Assembly (NCBI GenBank): GCA_030653975.1
Contig: JAURYH010000044.1
Span: 60,331-124,330 of the forward strand
Origin: Hydrogenophaga sp.
GTDB lineage: Bacteria; Pseudomonadota; Gammaproteobacteria; Burkholderiales; Burkholderiaceae_C
Direction of reading: 5' to 3'
Length of the DNA: 64,000 nucleotides
Made by a program: the position numbers and the translations under genes. The notes beneath the pieces are model-generated. The model was not told the DNA's origin. It was given only the letters and a program-made list of their open reading frames with translations, and did no database searches. Within the stretch, counting starts at the first letter, position 1. Each line of letters opens with the position of its first letter. This document shows positions 39,606-49,133 of the stretch, piece after piece.

Positions 39606-41906
39606 GTGAACGAAAAAAACAGCCTGCTGGCCGAATTTGAAGGTGTCGTGTCGGGTCATCGTGACGGACACGGCTTTGTAGTCCGCGATGATGGCCAGGC
39701 CGACATCTACCTGCCTTCCAACGAAATGCGGGCGGTGCTGCACAAGGACCGCGTGAAAGCGCGCATCGTGCGCCAGGACCGCAAGGGTCGTCCCGAAGGC
39801 CGGGTGACGGAGATCATCGAACGCTCCAAGTCACCCATCATCGGGCGGCTTCTGCAGGAGAGTGGCGTCTGGCTCGTCGCGCCCGAAGACAAGCGCTATG
39901 GGCAAGATGTCTTGATTCCCAAGGGCGCCACGGGCTCGGCCAAGCCGGGACAGGTGGTGGTGGTCGAACTGACCGAGCCGCCGGCCCTGTATGGCCAGCC
40001 GGTCGGCCGCGTGAAGGAAGTGCTGGGGGAAATCGACGACCCGGGCATGGAGATCGAGATCGCGGTGCGCAAGTACGGCGTGCCGCACGAATTCTCCGAT
40101 GCGGCCACGGCCCAGGCGCGGGCGCTGCCGGACCATGTGCGCTCCAGCGATCACAAGAACCGCGTCGATCTGCGCGATGTGCCTCTCGTCACCATTGATG
40201 GTGAAGACGCCCGCGACTTCGACGACGCGGTGTATTGCGAGCCGGCCAAAGTGGGCCGGGGCAAGGGCTGGCGCCTGCTGGTGGCCATTGCCGATGTGAG
40301 CCACTATGTGCAGACCGGCTCGGCCATCGACATTGATGCCTACGACCGCGCGACCTCGGTTTATTTCCCGCGCCGCGTCATTCCCATGCTGCCGGAGAAG
40401 CTCTCCAATGGCCTCTGTTCGTTGAACCCGGGCGTGGAGCGCCTGTGCATGGTCTGCGACATGCTGGTCAACGCCAAGGGCGAGGTGCATGCCTACCAGT
40501 TCTACCCAGCGGTGATGTTCAGTCATGCGCGTTTCACGTACACGGAAGTGGCCGCCATCCTGCAGAACACCCGAGGCCCGGAGGCTGCGCAACGCAAGCC
40601 GCTGATTCCCTATCTGTTGAACCTGCATGATGTGTACCGTGCCTTGCTGACGGCGCGCAATGCACGCGGAGCGGTGGACTTCGAAACCACCGAAACCCAG
40701 ATCGTGTGTGACGAATCGGGCCGCATTGAAAAGATCGTTCCACGCACTCGCAACGATGCCCACAAACTGATCGAAGAAGCCATGCTGGCGGCCAACGTCT
40801 GTTCGGCCGATTTCATCAGCCAGGGCAAACACGTGGGCCTGTTCCGTGTGCACGAAGGTCCGACACCGGAGAAGCAGGACATCCTGCGCAACTACCTCAA
40901 GGCCATGGGCGTGTCGCAGACCATCAGCGACAACCCCCAGCCGTCCGAATTCCAGCAGATCGCTGCAGCGACCAAGGACCGGCCCGAGGCGCAACAGATC
41001 CACACCATGCTGCTGCGCTCCATGCAGCAGGCGATCTACACACCCATGAACGAGGGCCACTTTGGTCTCGCGTTCGAGGCCTACACCCACTTCACCAGCC
41101 CGATCCGCCGTTACCCCGATCTGCTGGTGCACCGCGTGATCAAGGCCATCCTGGCCCAGCAGCGTTACCAGCTGCCGGATCTTCCAACGCCGGGCGAGGC
41201 GCACGCCAAGCTCAGCAAGCGCCTGGCCAGCCGCGCCAAGCCGCCTGTGGCTGGCGAGACGGTGAAAAAGCTGTCGACCGACATACTCGCCTGGCAGGCG
41301 GCCGGCCTGCATTGCAGCGCCAACGAACGGCGTGCCGACGAGGCCAGCCGCGACGTGGAAGCCTGGCTCAAATGCAAGTACATGCGCGAGCACCTGGGTG
41401 AGGAGTTCAGCGGTGTGGTGAGTTCGGTGACGAGTTTCGGCTTGTTCGTCACGCTCGATGCGATGTACGTCGAGGGTCTTGTGCACATCACCGAACTGGG
41501 TGGCGAGTACTTCCGGCTCGACGAAGCACGCCAGGAGCTGCGTGGCGAGCGCACCGGGATCCGTTACGCGCTGGGCACCCGGGTGCAGGTGCAGGTGAGC
41601 CGTGTGGACCTGGATGGCCGGCGCATCGACTTCCGCCTGGTCACCGGTGAGGACGATCTGCTGTTGCGCGCGATGCGCGACAAGACCGGCGCAGGCGCTG
41701 CTGCGGACGGCGAGACCACCACCGGGCGGGGGGGGAAGGCCAGGCGGAATCGCCCGGCCGAGTCGGCGTCAAAACCCCGTCCGGCGAGTGCCGCCGACGC
41801 CCTGGTCCAGGAGGTCAAGGCGTCGGTCAAGCGTGCGGCGAGCAAAAAGACGGCTCGGGGCAATGCGCGACCCTCGGCGGGCAAGGTGCGCAAAGGGCGC
41901 CGTTAA
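39606..41906 (+). CDS. rnr: Ribonuclease R
   Basis: A 766-residue 3'-5' exoribonuclease of the RNB (RNase II/R) family, degrading structured RNA. Cold-shock-like OSN domains occupy residues ~10-175. The RNB catalytic domain (~190-540) has IDGEDARDFDDAV (197-209), whose Asp residues bind the two metals. An S1 RNA-binding domain follows at ~595-680. The Lys/Arg-rich tail of ~80 residues is usual for RNase R and aids unwinding. The start is GTG 39606, since the next candidate removes conserved sequence. It is divergent from the tRNA-Leu gene. Confidence 0.95.
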   Translation: MNEKNSLLAEFEGVVSGHRDGHGFVVRDDGQADIYLPSNEMRAVLHKDRVKARIVRQDRKGRPEGRVTEIIERSKSPIIGRLLQESGVWLVAPEDKRYGQDVLIPKGATGSAKPGQVVVVELTEPPALYGQPVGRVKEVLGEIDDPGMEIEIAVRKYGVPHEFSDAATAQARALPDHVRSSDHKNRVDLRDVPLVTIDGEDARDFDDAVYCEPAKVGRGKGWRLLVAIADVSHYVQTGSAIDIDAYDRATSVYFPRRVIPMLPEKLSNGLCSLNPGVERLCMVCDMLVNAKGEVHAYQFYPAVMFSHARFTYTEVAAILQNTRGPEAAQRKPLIPYLLNLHDVYRALLTARNARGAVDFETTETQIVCDESGRIEKIVPRTRNDAHKLIEEAMLAANVCSADFISQGKHVGLFRVHEGPTPEKQDILRNYLKAMGVSQTISDNPQPSEFQQIAAATKDRPEAQQIHTMLLRSMQQAIYTPMNEGHFGLAFEAYTHFTSPIRRYPDLLVHRVIKAILAQQRYQLPDLPTPGEAHAKLSKRLASRAKPPVAGETVKKLSTDILAWQAAGLHCSANERRADEASRDVEAWLKCKYMREHLGEEFSGVVSSVTSFGLFVTLDAMYVEGLVHITELGGEYFRLDEARQELRGERTGIRYALGTRVQVQVSRVDLDGRRIDFRLVTGEDDLLLRAMRDKTGAGAAADGETTTGRGGKARRNRPAESASKPRPASAADALVQEVKASVKRAASKKTARGNARPSAGKVRKGRR

Positions 41907-42021
41907 GGAACGGGGTCTGTTTTCGTTGGGGGCGGGCTGGCGAGATGGTGCGGCCTGGCCCTGAATCTGGCGCCGTCGCCGGGGGTCTTCTCTGGCTTGT
42001 TCTGATCAAGAGTCCATTTTC

Positions 42022-42573
42022 ATGAGTGTCCTGTTTTTCCTGCTGGAAACCCTGTTTTTTTTCCTGATCGCCGCCGCATTGCTGCGCGCCTGGATGAACC
42101 ATTTGCGGATCCACATGTCAGTGCAGCCCGGGCGCCTGGCCATCGCGGTCACCGACTGGCTGGTGCGACCGGTGCGGCGCATCCTCCCCAAGTCCCTGGC
42201 GCAAAGCCGCGTCGATTGGGGAAGCCTGATGGCTGCCTTGTTGCTGGCGCTGGCCTATGGGGGCCTGTGGTTGATGCTGGCCTCGCTGTTCGCCGGCATG
42301 CCGGCTTCGTCTGCAGCGATGGCGCTGGCCATTCCGACCCTGGCCGTGAAGCTCCTGCTGCGGGTGGTGCTGCAGGGCTTGATGATTCTCTTGCTGGTCT
42401 ATGCCGTGTTGTCCTGGGTGCAGCCCGGTTCGCCGGTGCTGTCCACGCTGGATCGTCTGTGCGGACCGATTCTGCGCCCGGTGCGCCGCATCATTCCGCT
42501 GATCGGGGGGGTTGACCTGTCGGTGCTGGTGCTGGTGATCCTGTTGCAGGTGGGCCTGATCCTGCTGGGTTGA
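42022..42573 (+). CDS. YggT-family membrane protein
   Basis: A 183-residue integral membrane protein with five or six hydrophobic segments. Two YggT repeats are visible, each a membrane helix ending in a basic amphipathic stretch: WLVRPVRRILP (residues ~48-58) and CGPILRPVRRIIPLIGG (~140-160). The duplicated RPVRRI motif defines the family. Known relatives affect cell division, osmotic tolerance or thylakoid (YlmG) biogenesis; the exact role is not known. The 115 bases before it hold no recognisable gene. Confidence 0.85.
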   Translation: MSVLFFLLETLFFFLIAAALLRAWMNHLRIHMSVQPGRLAIAVTDWLVRPVRRILPKSLAQSRVDWGSLMAALLLALAYGGLWLMLASLFAGMPASSAAMALAIPTLAVKLLLRVVLQGLMILLLVYAVLSWVQPGSPVLSTLDRLCGPILRPVRRIIPLIGGVDLSVLVLVILLQVGLILLG

Positions 42574-42593
42574 ATGCCCGATGGTCTGGCTGG

Positions 42594-44144
42594 CTAACAG
42601 GCGTGTTCCGCCAGGGCGCTGGCGGTGAGGTGGCCTGCTCCTGCGCGTTGAATCCACCGGTCCGCGAGGCTGCCATGCTGGTGAACGGCGCCAGCGACCC
42701 GTTGAACGGTTTGCTCGAAGGTGCCTGCGGGTATCGCCAGGGCGCTGCCGATCATGCCGGCGAGCACGTCGCCGGTTCCGGCCGTGGCCAAGGCTGCGTT
42801 GCCACTGGCGTTGATCATCGGAATCCGACCCGGTGCACTGATCACGGTGCCCGATCCCTTGAGCACGCAGATGGCCGTAAACCGGTCGCTCAGGCGCTGG
42901 GCCGCCGCCATTCGATCCGACATGATCTTGGCGGTGTCGCTGCCGAGCAGGCGGGCCGCTTCCAGCGGGTGGGGCGTCAGCACCGTGATCCAGCCGGATG
43001 ATCTGCGTTCCTGCAGGCGTGTTTGAAGGCGGCTGTCCAGGGCAATGGCGTTGAGTGCGTCGGCGTCGAGCACCAGCGTGGGCGCTTGTGAAAGCACCGA
43101 GGGCAAGATGCCTGCCACCAACTCACCACCGCCACACCCACAAACGACACTGGCGCTTTGCAGCAAGGCCGTGTTCATGAGCGCTTGCACGGAACGGAAC
43201 ATCAGCTCGGGACAGATCGGGTCCCAGCGCAACGCCGTTTCAACGGGTGCCTCGGCCAGCAGCGCAACATAGACCCGGCCGGCCCCACCATGCAAGGCCG
43301 CGCGGGCGGCCAGCACGGCAGCACCGGTCATGCCCGAGCCGGCGTGCGCGATGTCCTGTCCGCCGATGACCACCACCTCGCCATAACTGCCTTTGTGGCT
43401 GGCATGGGCTCGCCGCAGCGGAGCCCCGCCACGCGGCGACCCGCAGAGGAGTTGCGCCTGGGCCAGAACGCCGTTGCAGGGCGGTGCGCCCAGGTCGTCG
43501 AACCAGACCTGGCCTGCCGCGTCGCGGCCGTCTGCGGTGAAGAGGCCAGGCTTGAGTGTCAGGAGTGACAAGGTGTGGCGCTGGTTGGGTGATTGAGCGG
43601 CCTCACCCGGCGCGCGCATCAGCACGCCGGTCTCGGCATCCAGTCCGCTGGGAAGGTCGACGCTCAGCACGGGTGCGCCACTTGACCGAAGGACTCGCAG
43701 GTGCTCGGCCAGCACCCCTTCAGGCGGGCGTCGGCCGCCAATGCCCAGCAGGGCATCCATGGCGAAATCGAAGCTCGAAGGGGGGGCGTCTTGAATTTGC
43801 ACGCCAGCGGCAAGTGCCTGTTGCAGGGCCTGCGCAGCGTCTGCGGGCTGTCGTGCTGGGTCGCCACACAGCGTGACCACAATGTCCAGTCCACCCATCG
43901 ACCGGCTGAAGCGATGAAGGTGGGTGGCAGCCACCAGCCCGTCGCCGCCATTGTTGCCGGGGCCGCAAGCTATCCAGATGCGCCGCGCGTGGGGCGCCAG
44001 GGCTCTGGTGAGTTCGGCCACGCGCAGGCCAGCCCGGGCCATCAGTGTGTGGGGTGGCAGGGAACTGGCGGCAATGCGCTCGATCGAGCGCGTGGCCTCC
44101 AAACCATAAAGTGGTTCCGAACCATGACCGCCAACCCGTTGCAT
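42594..44144 (-). CDS. nnr: Bifunctional NAD(P)H-hydrate epimerase and dehydratase
   Basis: A 516-residue repair enzyme. Residues ~1-215 are the NAD(P)HX epimerase domain (YjeF N-terminal type), with CGPGNNGGDGLVAATHL binding phosphates and VDLPSGLDAETG. Residues ~235-515 are the ribokinase-like ADP/ATP-dependent dehydratase, with GCGGGE, LDADALNAIA, LTPHPLEAARLLG and GNAALATAGTGDVLAGMIGS. It restores NADH and NADPH damaged by hydration. The gene starts 5 bases after the LysM gene stop, so the two form a minus-strand operon; it converges on the YggT gene with a 20-base gap. Confidence 0.94.
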   Translation of the reverse strand: MQRVGGHGSEPLYGLEATRSIERIAASSLPPHTLMARAGLRVAELTRALAPHARRIWIACGPGNNGGDGLVAATHLHRFSRSMGGLDIVVTLCGDPARQPADAAQALQQALAAGVQIQDAPPSSFDFAMDALLGIGGRRPPEGVLAEHLRVLRSSGAPVLSVDLPSGLDAETGVLMRAPGEAAQSPNQRHTLSLLTLKPGLFTADGRDAAGQVWFDDLGAPPCNGVLAQAQLLCGSPRGGAPLRRAHASHKGSYGEVVVIGGQDIAHAGSGMTGAAVLAARAALHGGAGRVYVALLAEAPVETALRWDPICPELMFRSVQALMNTALLQSASVVCGCGGGELVAGILPSVLSQAPTLVLDADALNAIALDSRLQTRLQERRSSGWITVLTPHPLEAARLLGSDTAKIMSDRMAAAQRLSDRFTAICVLKGSGTVISAPGRIPMINASGNAALATAGTGDVLAGMIGSALAIPAGTFEQTVQRVAGAVHQHGSLADRWIQRAGAGHLTASALAEHAC

Positions 44145-44149
44145 GTTGA

Positions 44150-44647
44150 TCAGGCCGCGGGAATTCGCAGCACCTGGCCTGGGTAAATCTTGTCGGGGTG
44201 GGTCAGCATGGGCTTGTTGGCTTCAAAGATCTGCGGGTATTTGCTGGGTGTGCCGTAGAACGCCTTGCTGATCTTGGACAGGTTGTCACCCTTGACCACG
44301 GTGTACCACTGCGATTCGGGTTCGGGTGCTGTGACGGTCATCATGTCGTTGACGGTCGTCACGTTGGCCACGTTGCCGCAGCACAGCATAACCTTTTCCC
44401 GCGTGGCCTGATCAGGTGCAATGCCGGCCACGGTCACTGTTTAAGTGGCGCCATCGAATGCGATGTCCAGCCCTTCCACGTTGAGCTTCATGCTTTCAAT
44501 GTAGGTGGCAAAGGCCTGGGCTGCGGTCTGGTTCAGGGCGGCAACCGGGTCCGTGCTGGGAGCAGCTGTGGCGGGTTGTGCCGCCTGCGCCTTGCCAAGG
44601 CCAAACAGTTTTTCGCCGGCTTCCTTGATGAGGCTGAACATGCCCAT
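44150..44647 (-). pseudogene. kbp: kbp/ygaU-like BON-LysM protein, interrupted by in-frame TAA
   Basis: The minus strand reads MGMFSLIKEAGEKLFGLGKA from ATG 44647 (AAGGAAC just before), then a BON-like segment up to FDGAT. It stops at TAA (44441-44443) and continues in the same frame through TVTVAGIAPDQATREKV to a complete LysM domain (QWYTVVKGDNLSKISKAFYG, KIYPGQVLRIPAA). Read through the stop it is 165 codons, close to the 149 of E. coli Kbp, a cytoplasmic potassium-binding protein. Either a disabling mutation, a sequence error, or two proteins: 68 residues, then 95 from a GTG at 44437. Relative to homologues from memory, TAAACA looks like a 6-base insertion before GTGACCGTG. Confidence 0.75.
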
Positions 44648-44681
44648 GGTTTTGTTCCTTGGAAGGTGAACGGAACAGGGC

Positions 44682-44710
44682 ATCGTGCAGGCGCTGCACG
44701 TTTGCGTCAA
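44682..44710 (-). promoter_or_regulatory. Candidate promoter of the kbp-nnr operon
   Basis: Minus strand TTGACG (44710-44705) with a 17-base spacer to CACGAT (44687-44682), 35 bases before the start codon. The -10 box is weak. Confidence 0.3.
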
Positions 44711-44854
44711 GTGCGGGTGAGGGTGGGCCTTTGAAGCCAAGGACAGTCAGCGCTGCAGCCAGAAGAGGTCTGTGGGGGGCGGTCGCCGCGGGCGGGTCCC
44801 TTTGGGGTCACATGTTGGCCGGACCGGCAGCCGGTAGGCCCGCGCTGCCTGCCT

Positions 44855-44862
44855 GCTATAAT
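44855..44862 (+). promoter_or_regulatory. Extended -10 promoter of rpsB
   Basis: TATAAT at 44857-44862 is a perfect -10 box, preceded by TGC (extended -10). No -35 match at 16-18 bases. It gives a leader of about 165 bases before rpsB. Confidence 0.6.
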
Positions 44863-44949
44863 TGAATGGCTTTGCTGAAGGGTGTTCTGAGTGTGTTCTC
44901 GGCGGCCCGATGGCCAAGTAATCGCAAACCAGCCCAACCGGGTGTTGTC

Positions 44950-44988
44950 GGAGCGTGTGAAGGAGGCCCGTTTGGCCTCTTTCGCTCC
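44950..44988 (+). promoter_or_regulatory. rpsB leader stem-loop
   Basis: GAAGGAGGCC (44959-44968) pairs with GGCCTCTTTC (44974-44983) with one G-T pair and a CGTTT loop, extended by GGAGC/GCTCC outside a small bulge. It lies 47 bases before the S2 start. Ribosomal protein S2 represses its own operon in enterobacteria through the leader; this may be the equivalent element (inference). Confidence 0.45.
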
Positions 44989-45035
44989 AGGCAATCAGGG
45001 CTGGATTTTAGTCCCAACCTCTGGAAAGTAATCCC

Positions 45036-45791
45036 ATGTCTATCTCCATGCGCGAAATGCTGGAAGCCGGTGTCCACTTCGGTCACCAAACCCGCTTCTG
45101 GAACCCCAAGATGGCTCCGTACATCTTCGGTCACCGCAACAAAATCCACATCGTCAACCTCGAAAAGACGCTGCCCCTGTTCGAAGAGGCAGCCAGGTTC
45201 GTGAAGCAGCTGTCTGCCAACCGCGGCACCATCCTGATGGTGGGCACCAAGCGCCAGTCGCGCGACATCGTGGCCCAGGAAGCCCGCCGTGCCGGCGTGC
45301 CTTTCGTTGACCAGCGCTGGCTTGGCGGCATGCTGACCAACTTCAAGACGGTCAAGACTTCCATCAAGCGCCTCAAGGACATGCAGACCCAGAAAGAAGC
45401 CGGCCTGGACAGCATGACCAAGAAAGAGCAGCTGATGTTTGCTCGCGAAATGGAAAAGCTGGAAAAAGACATCGGTGGCATCCAGGACATGGCCGCGCTG
45501 CCCGATGCCATCTTCGTGATCGACGTGGGCTTCCACAAGATCGCCATCCTTGAAGCCCAGAAGCTGGGCATCCCGCTGGTGGGTGTGGTGGATACCAACC
45601 ACAACCCGGTGGGCATCGACTATGTGATCCCCGGCAACGACGACTCGGCCCGTGCCGTGGCACTGTACGCCCGCGGTATCGCTGACGCGATCCTTGAAGG
45701 CCGTTCCAGCGCGGGCAACGACATCGTCAAGGCGGTCAAGGCCGAAGGCACTGACGAATTCGTCGAAGTCAAGGAAGACGCGGCCGCCTGA
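45036..45791 (+). CDS. rpsB: 30S ribosomal protein S2
   Basis: A 251-residue protein, complete, starting [20 protein letters not shown]. The S2 signatures [20 protein letters not shown] and [20 protein letters not shown] are intact, and the coiled coil (residues ~100-150) is present. It binds late on the 30S subunit near S1. It is the first gene of a classic rpsB-tsf unit followed by pyrH and frr. AAGTAATCCC lies before the start and is only a moderate ribosome binding site. Confidence 0.98.
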   Translation: MSISMREMLEAGVHFGHQTRFWNPKMAPYIFGHRNKIHIVNLEKTLPLFEEAARFVKQLSANRGTILMVGTKRQSRDIVAQEARRAGVPFVDQRWLGGMLTNFKTVKTSIKRLKDMQTQKEAGLDSMTKKEQLMFAREMEKLEKDIGGIQDMAALPDAIFVIDVGFHKIAILEAQKLGIPLVGVVDTNHNPVGIDYVIPGNDDSARAVALYARGIADAILEGRSSAGNDIVKAVKAEGTDEFVEVKEDAAA

Positions 45792-45806
45792 GCCTCGCCA
45801 CTGCGC

Positions 45807-45835
45807 GAAAGAGGGGCTCCTGTAGCCCCTTTTTC
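45807..45835 (+). terminator. Attenuator between rpsB and tsf
   Basis: AGGGGCT (45812-45818) pairs with AGCCCCT (45824-45830), loop CCTGT, flanked by AAAG and followed by TTTTT. Partial termination here would give more S2 than EF-Ts transcript, as known for the E. coli rpsB-tsf operon. Confidence 0.8.
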
Positions 45836-45904
45836 ACAAGCAAAACCGATCAATTGAAAAGTCCGCCCGGCCCATTCGGGGGAGGCGGCCAACGGAGAAC
45901 TGAA

Positions 45905-46822
45905 ATGGCAATTACCGCAAGCATGGTCGCCGAACTGCGCGCCAAGACCGATGCACCCATGATGGAGTGCAAAAAAGCCCTGACCGAAGCCGATGGCGAC
46001 ATGGCCAAGGCCGAGGAACTGCTGCGCGTCAAGCTCGGTACCAAGGCGGGCAAGGCTGCCAGCCGCGTGACCGCCGAAGGCGTGGTCGCCAGCTTCATCA
46101 ATGGCACCACCGGCGGCCTGATCGAAGTGAACTGCGAAACCGATTTCGTGACCAAGAACGACAGTTTTCTGGCACTCGCCAATGCCGCTGCCAAGCTGGT
46201 GGCCGAGCACAACCCGGCCAATGTCGAAGCACTGGGCGCTCTGCCGTACAGCCAGGACGGCTTCGGTCCCACGCTGGAAGACGTGCGCAAGGGTCTGATT
46301 GGCAAGATCGGCGAGAACATGAGTTTCCGCCGCTTCAAGCACTACAGCAGCGGCGCCAAGCTGGTGAGCTACCTGCACGGCACGCGCATTGGCGTGGTGG
46401 TGGAATTTGACGGCGAAGAAGTGCCCGCCAAGGACACCGCGATGCACATCGCTGCCATGAAGCCCGTGGCGCTGACCAGCGCCGACGTGCCGGCCGAGTT
46501 CATCGAGCGCGAGCGCTCGGTGGCCACCGCCAAGGCCGACGAGGCCAACAAGGAACTCCTGGCCGCAGGCAAGCCAGCGCAAAGCGCCGAGATCACCGCC
46601 AAGCGCATTGACGGCGCGGTGCAGAAGTACCTGAAGGAAGTCAGCCTGTTCAACCAGCCTTTCGTGAAGAACGACAAGCAGACGGTGGAGCAGATGCTCA
46701 AGGCCGCTGGTACAACCGTCAAGGGTTTCACCATGTACGTGGTGGGTGAAGGCATCGAGAAGAAGGTGGACGACTTCGCCGCCGAAGTCGCCGCGCAAGT
46801 GGCCGCTGCCAAAGGCGCTTGA
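45905..46822 (+). CDS. tsf: Elongation factor Ts
   Basis: A 305-residue nucleotide exchange factor that drives GDP off EF-Tu. N-terminal UBA-like domain (residues ~3-55) with [19 protein letters not shown]; core domain with the TDFV motif ([13 protein letters not shown]) that inserts into EF-Tu; dimerisation region to the end. ATG 45905 lies behind GGAGAA; the frame is open to 45854 but that extension is not family sequence. Complete. Confidence 0.98.
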   Translation: MAITASMVAELRAKTDAPMMECKKALTEADGDMAKAEELLRVKLGTKAGKAASRVTAEGVVASFINGTTGGLIEVNCETDFVTKNDSFLALANAAAKLVAEHNPANVEALGALPYSQDGFGPTLEDVRKGLIGKIGENMSFRRFKHYSSGAKLVSYLHGTRIGVVVEFDGEEVPAKDTAMHIAAMKPVALTSADVPAEFIERERSVATAKADEANKELLAAGKPAQSAEITAKRIDGAVQKYLKEVSLFNQPFVKNDKQTVEQMLKAAGTTVKGFTMYVVGEGIEKKVDDFAAEVAAQVAAAKGA

Positions 46823-46862
46823 TCCGGCGCTGGTCGCTGCCAGCCCCTTCGCAGAGACAAGA

Positions 46863-46894
46863 CAAGACAACGGGCCGCATGGCCCGTTGTCTTG
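46863..46894 (+). terminator. Strong hairpin after tsf
   Basis: A perfect 14-bp stem: CAAGACAACGGGCC (46863-46876) with GGCCCGTTGTCTTG (46881-46894), GCAT loop. No T-run follows, so termination may be partial. It separates tsf from pyrH. Confidence 0.6.
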
Positions 46895-47005
46895 TGTGAT
46901 GCCTGCACATTGCGGTGATTGTGTCGCTGCCCGGGGCGTTATGGGCTGGCTCCTCGGTACACTTGCCGGTTGAGCTTACCGATTCTGATTTCCTGAAAGT
47001 TGTTC

Positions 47006-47716
47006 ATGCCAGCCTATAAACGCATCCTACTTAAATTGTCGGGTGAAGCCCTGATGGGCGACGATGCATTTGGTATCAACCGCGCCACCATTGTTCGCAT
47101 GGTGGAAGAGATTGCTGAAGTCACGCGCCTCGGCGTGGAGGTGGCCATCGTCATCGGTGGAGGCAACATTTTCCGTGGCGTGGCGGGTGGCTCGGTGGGG
47201 ATGGACCGGGCCACGGCCGACTACATGGGCATGCTGGCCACGGTCATGAACTCGCTGGCACTGGCTGACACCATGGAAAAAGCCGGCTTGGTGGCGCGTG
47301 TCATGTCGGCCATTGCGATCGAGCAGGTGGTCGAGCCCTACGTCCGCCCCAAGGCGCTGCAGTACCTCGAAGAAGGCAAGGTGGTTGTTTTTGCTGCCGG
47401 CACCGGCAACCCGTTTTTCACCACCGACACGGCCGCCGCCCTGCGTGGCGCAGAAATCGGTGCCGAGATCGTGCTCAAGGCCACCAAGGTGGACGGTGTC
47501 TACAGTGCCGATCCAAACAAGGACCCGAGTGCCACCCGCTACACGGCGCTGACCTTTGACGAAGCCATGGCCAAAAACCTGCAGGTGATGGACGCCACGG
47601 CCTTTGCGCTGTGCCGTGACCAGAAGTTGCCGGTCAAGGTGTTCTCGATTTTCAAGCCGGGCGCCCTGCGCAATGTGGTGCTCGGTGGCGACGAGGGCAC
47701 CCTGGTCCACGTCTGA
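47006..47716 (+). CDS. pyrH: UMP kinase
   Basis: A 236-residue kinase of the amino acid kinase fold making UDP from UMP and [17 protein letters not shown] binds phosphate, GGGNIFRG binds nucleotide, and [31 protein letters not shown] is cut here into [15 protein letters not shown] and [13 protein letters not shown], both family motifs. ATG 47006 is chosen over TTG 47000. The 110 bases before it, after the tsf hairpin, contain no clear promoter. Confidence 0.97.
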   Translation: MPAYKRILLKLSGEALMGDDAFGINRATIVRMVEEIAEVTRLGVEVAIVIGGGNIFRGVAGGSVGMDRATADYMGMLATVMNSLALADTMEKAGLVARVMSAIAIEQVVEPYVRPKALQYLEEGKVVVFAAGTGNPFFTTDTAAALRGAEIGAEIVLKATKVDGVYSADPNKDPSATRYTALTFDEAMAKNLQVMDATAFALCRDQKLPVKVFSIFKPGALRNVVLGGDEGTLVHV

Positions 47717-47758
47717 CGTCCACTGATTCATCGAAACCTGTCGAATTGAGGAGCATTC

Positions 47759-48319
47759 ATGAGCATTGCTGAAGTCCGCCAAACCGCCGAACACAAGATG
47801 CAGCAGTCGGTCGAATCGTTCAAGAGCAACCTGGCCAAGGTGCGCACGGGACGACCCAATCCCCAGCTGCTGGACACGGTGCATGTGGATTACTACGGAT
47901 CCATGTTGCCGCTGTCGCAAGTGGCCAACCTCACCCTGCTCGACGCCCGCACGATCGGTGTGGCGCCTTGGGAAAAGGGCATGGGCGCGAAGATCGAAAA
48001 AGCCATCCGCGAATCCGACCTGGGCCTGAACCCTTCCAGCCAGGGTGACCTGATCCGCGTGCCCATGCCACCCATGACCGAAGAACGCCGCAAGGAGCTG
48101 ACCAAAGTCGTTCGGGGCGAGGGCGAGGCGGCCAAGGTGGCCATCCGCAACCTGCGCCGTGACGCCAACGAGCATGTCAAGAAGCTGGTCAAGGACAAGC
48201 TGGCGTCGGAAGACGATGAGCGCCGTTCGACCGACGACATCCAGAAACTGACCGACCGCATGATCAACGAGGTGGATCGGCTGGTCGCTTCCAAAGAGCA
48301 GGACATCATGGCGGTGTGA
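47759..48319 (+). CDS. frr: Ribosome recycling factor
   Basis: A 186-residue protein that splits the 70S ribosome after termination together with EF-G. The family motifs [13 protein letters not shown], the central beta domain around [12 protein letters not shown], and [21 protein letters not shown] (cut here: [18 protein letters not shown]) are complete. It starts ATG 47759 with GAGGAGC 5 bases before. It lies 42 bases after pyrH. Confidence 0.98.
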   Translation: MSIAEVRQTAEHKMQQSVESFKSNLAKVRTGRPNPQLLDTVHVDYYGSMLPLSQVANLTLLDARTIGVAPWEKGMGAKIEKAIRESDLGLNPSSQGDLIRVPMPPMTEERRKELTKVVRGEGEAAKVAIRNLRRDANEHVKKLVKDKLASEDDERRSTDDIQKLTDRMINEVDRLVASKEQDIMAV

Positions 48320-48362
48320 CGCGGGTGCGTCATCCCTGCCTGTTTGCTGAGCCCGAGTCTTG

Positions 48363-49133
48363 ATGGCCGATTTTTTGCCTGCTGATCTGAAAACACCTGA
48401 CACCGTGCCGCGCCATGTGGCCATCGTGATGGATGGCAATGGCCGTTGGGCCCAGCGCCGCCATCTGCCGCGGGTGGCCGGGCACAAACAAGGGGTCGAC
48501 GCGCTGCGCAACACGGTCCGGGCCTGCCTGGAGCGGGGCGTTCAGGTGCTCACGGTTTTTGCGTTCTCCTCCGAGAACTGGAGCCGTCCGGTGGACGAGG
48601 TGTCCGGTCTGATGGATCTGCTGGTCATGGCGTTGTCGCGCGAGGTGCCCAAGCTGACCAAGAACGGTGTGCGCCTGTATTTCCCGGGCGACCGCAGCGG
48701 ACTTTCGCCCCGGGTGGTTCAAGGTCTTCAGCGTGCTCAGGAAGCCACCGCCCACAACCAGCGCATGGTGCTCAATGTCTGTTTCAACTACGGCGGACGC
48801 TGGGACATTGCGCAGGCGGCGCGCCGCCTGGCGGCCGAAGGGCGCGAGATCACCGAAGCCAGCCTGTGCGAAACCACGGCGCTCGCCCATTCGGGGGATC
48901 CGGACTTGCTGATCCGTACGGGCGGCGAGCTGCGGATCAGCAACTTCCTGTTGTGGCAAGCCGCGTACACCGAGCTGTTTTTCACGTCCTGCCTGTGGCC
49001 CGACTTTGATGCGGCGGAACTGGACCTCGCCTTCGCCGACTACGCCGGCCGTGAGCGCCGCTTCGGTCAGACATCCGATCAGTTGGAAAAGAACCCGCCG
49101 GACAAAGCCAAAGTCGGACCCTACCATGCTTAA
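48363..49133 (+). CDS. uppS: Undecaprenyl diphosphate synthase
   Basis: A 256-residue cis-prenyltransferase that makes the C55 carrier lipid for peptidoglycan and O-antigen. [16 protein letters not shown] contains the catalytic Asp24 in [19 protein letters not shown] and the [16 protein letters not shown] motif (with Arg and Ser binding diphosphate) follow. TTG at 48360 is directly before ATG 48363, which is preferred. The stop overlaps the cdsA start by 8 bases. Confidence 0.97.
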   Translation: MADFLPADLKTPDTVPRHVAIVMDGNGRWAQRRHLPRVAGHKQGVDALRNTVRACLERGVQVLTVFAFSSENWSRPVDEVSGLMDLLVMALSREVPKLTKNGVRLYFPGDRSGLSPRVVQGLQRAQEATAHNQRMVLNVCFNYGGRWDIAQAARRLAAEGREITEASLCETTALAHSGDPDLLIRTGGELRISNFLLWQAAYTELFFTSCLWPDFDAAELDLAFADYAGRERRFGQTSDQLEKNPPDKAKVGPYHA

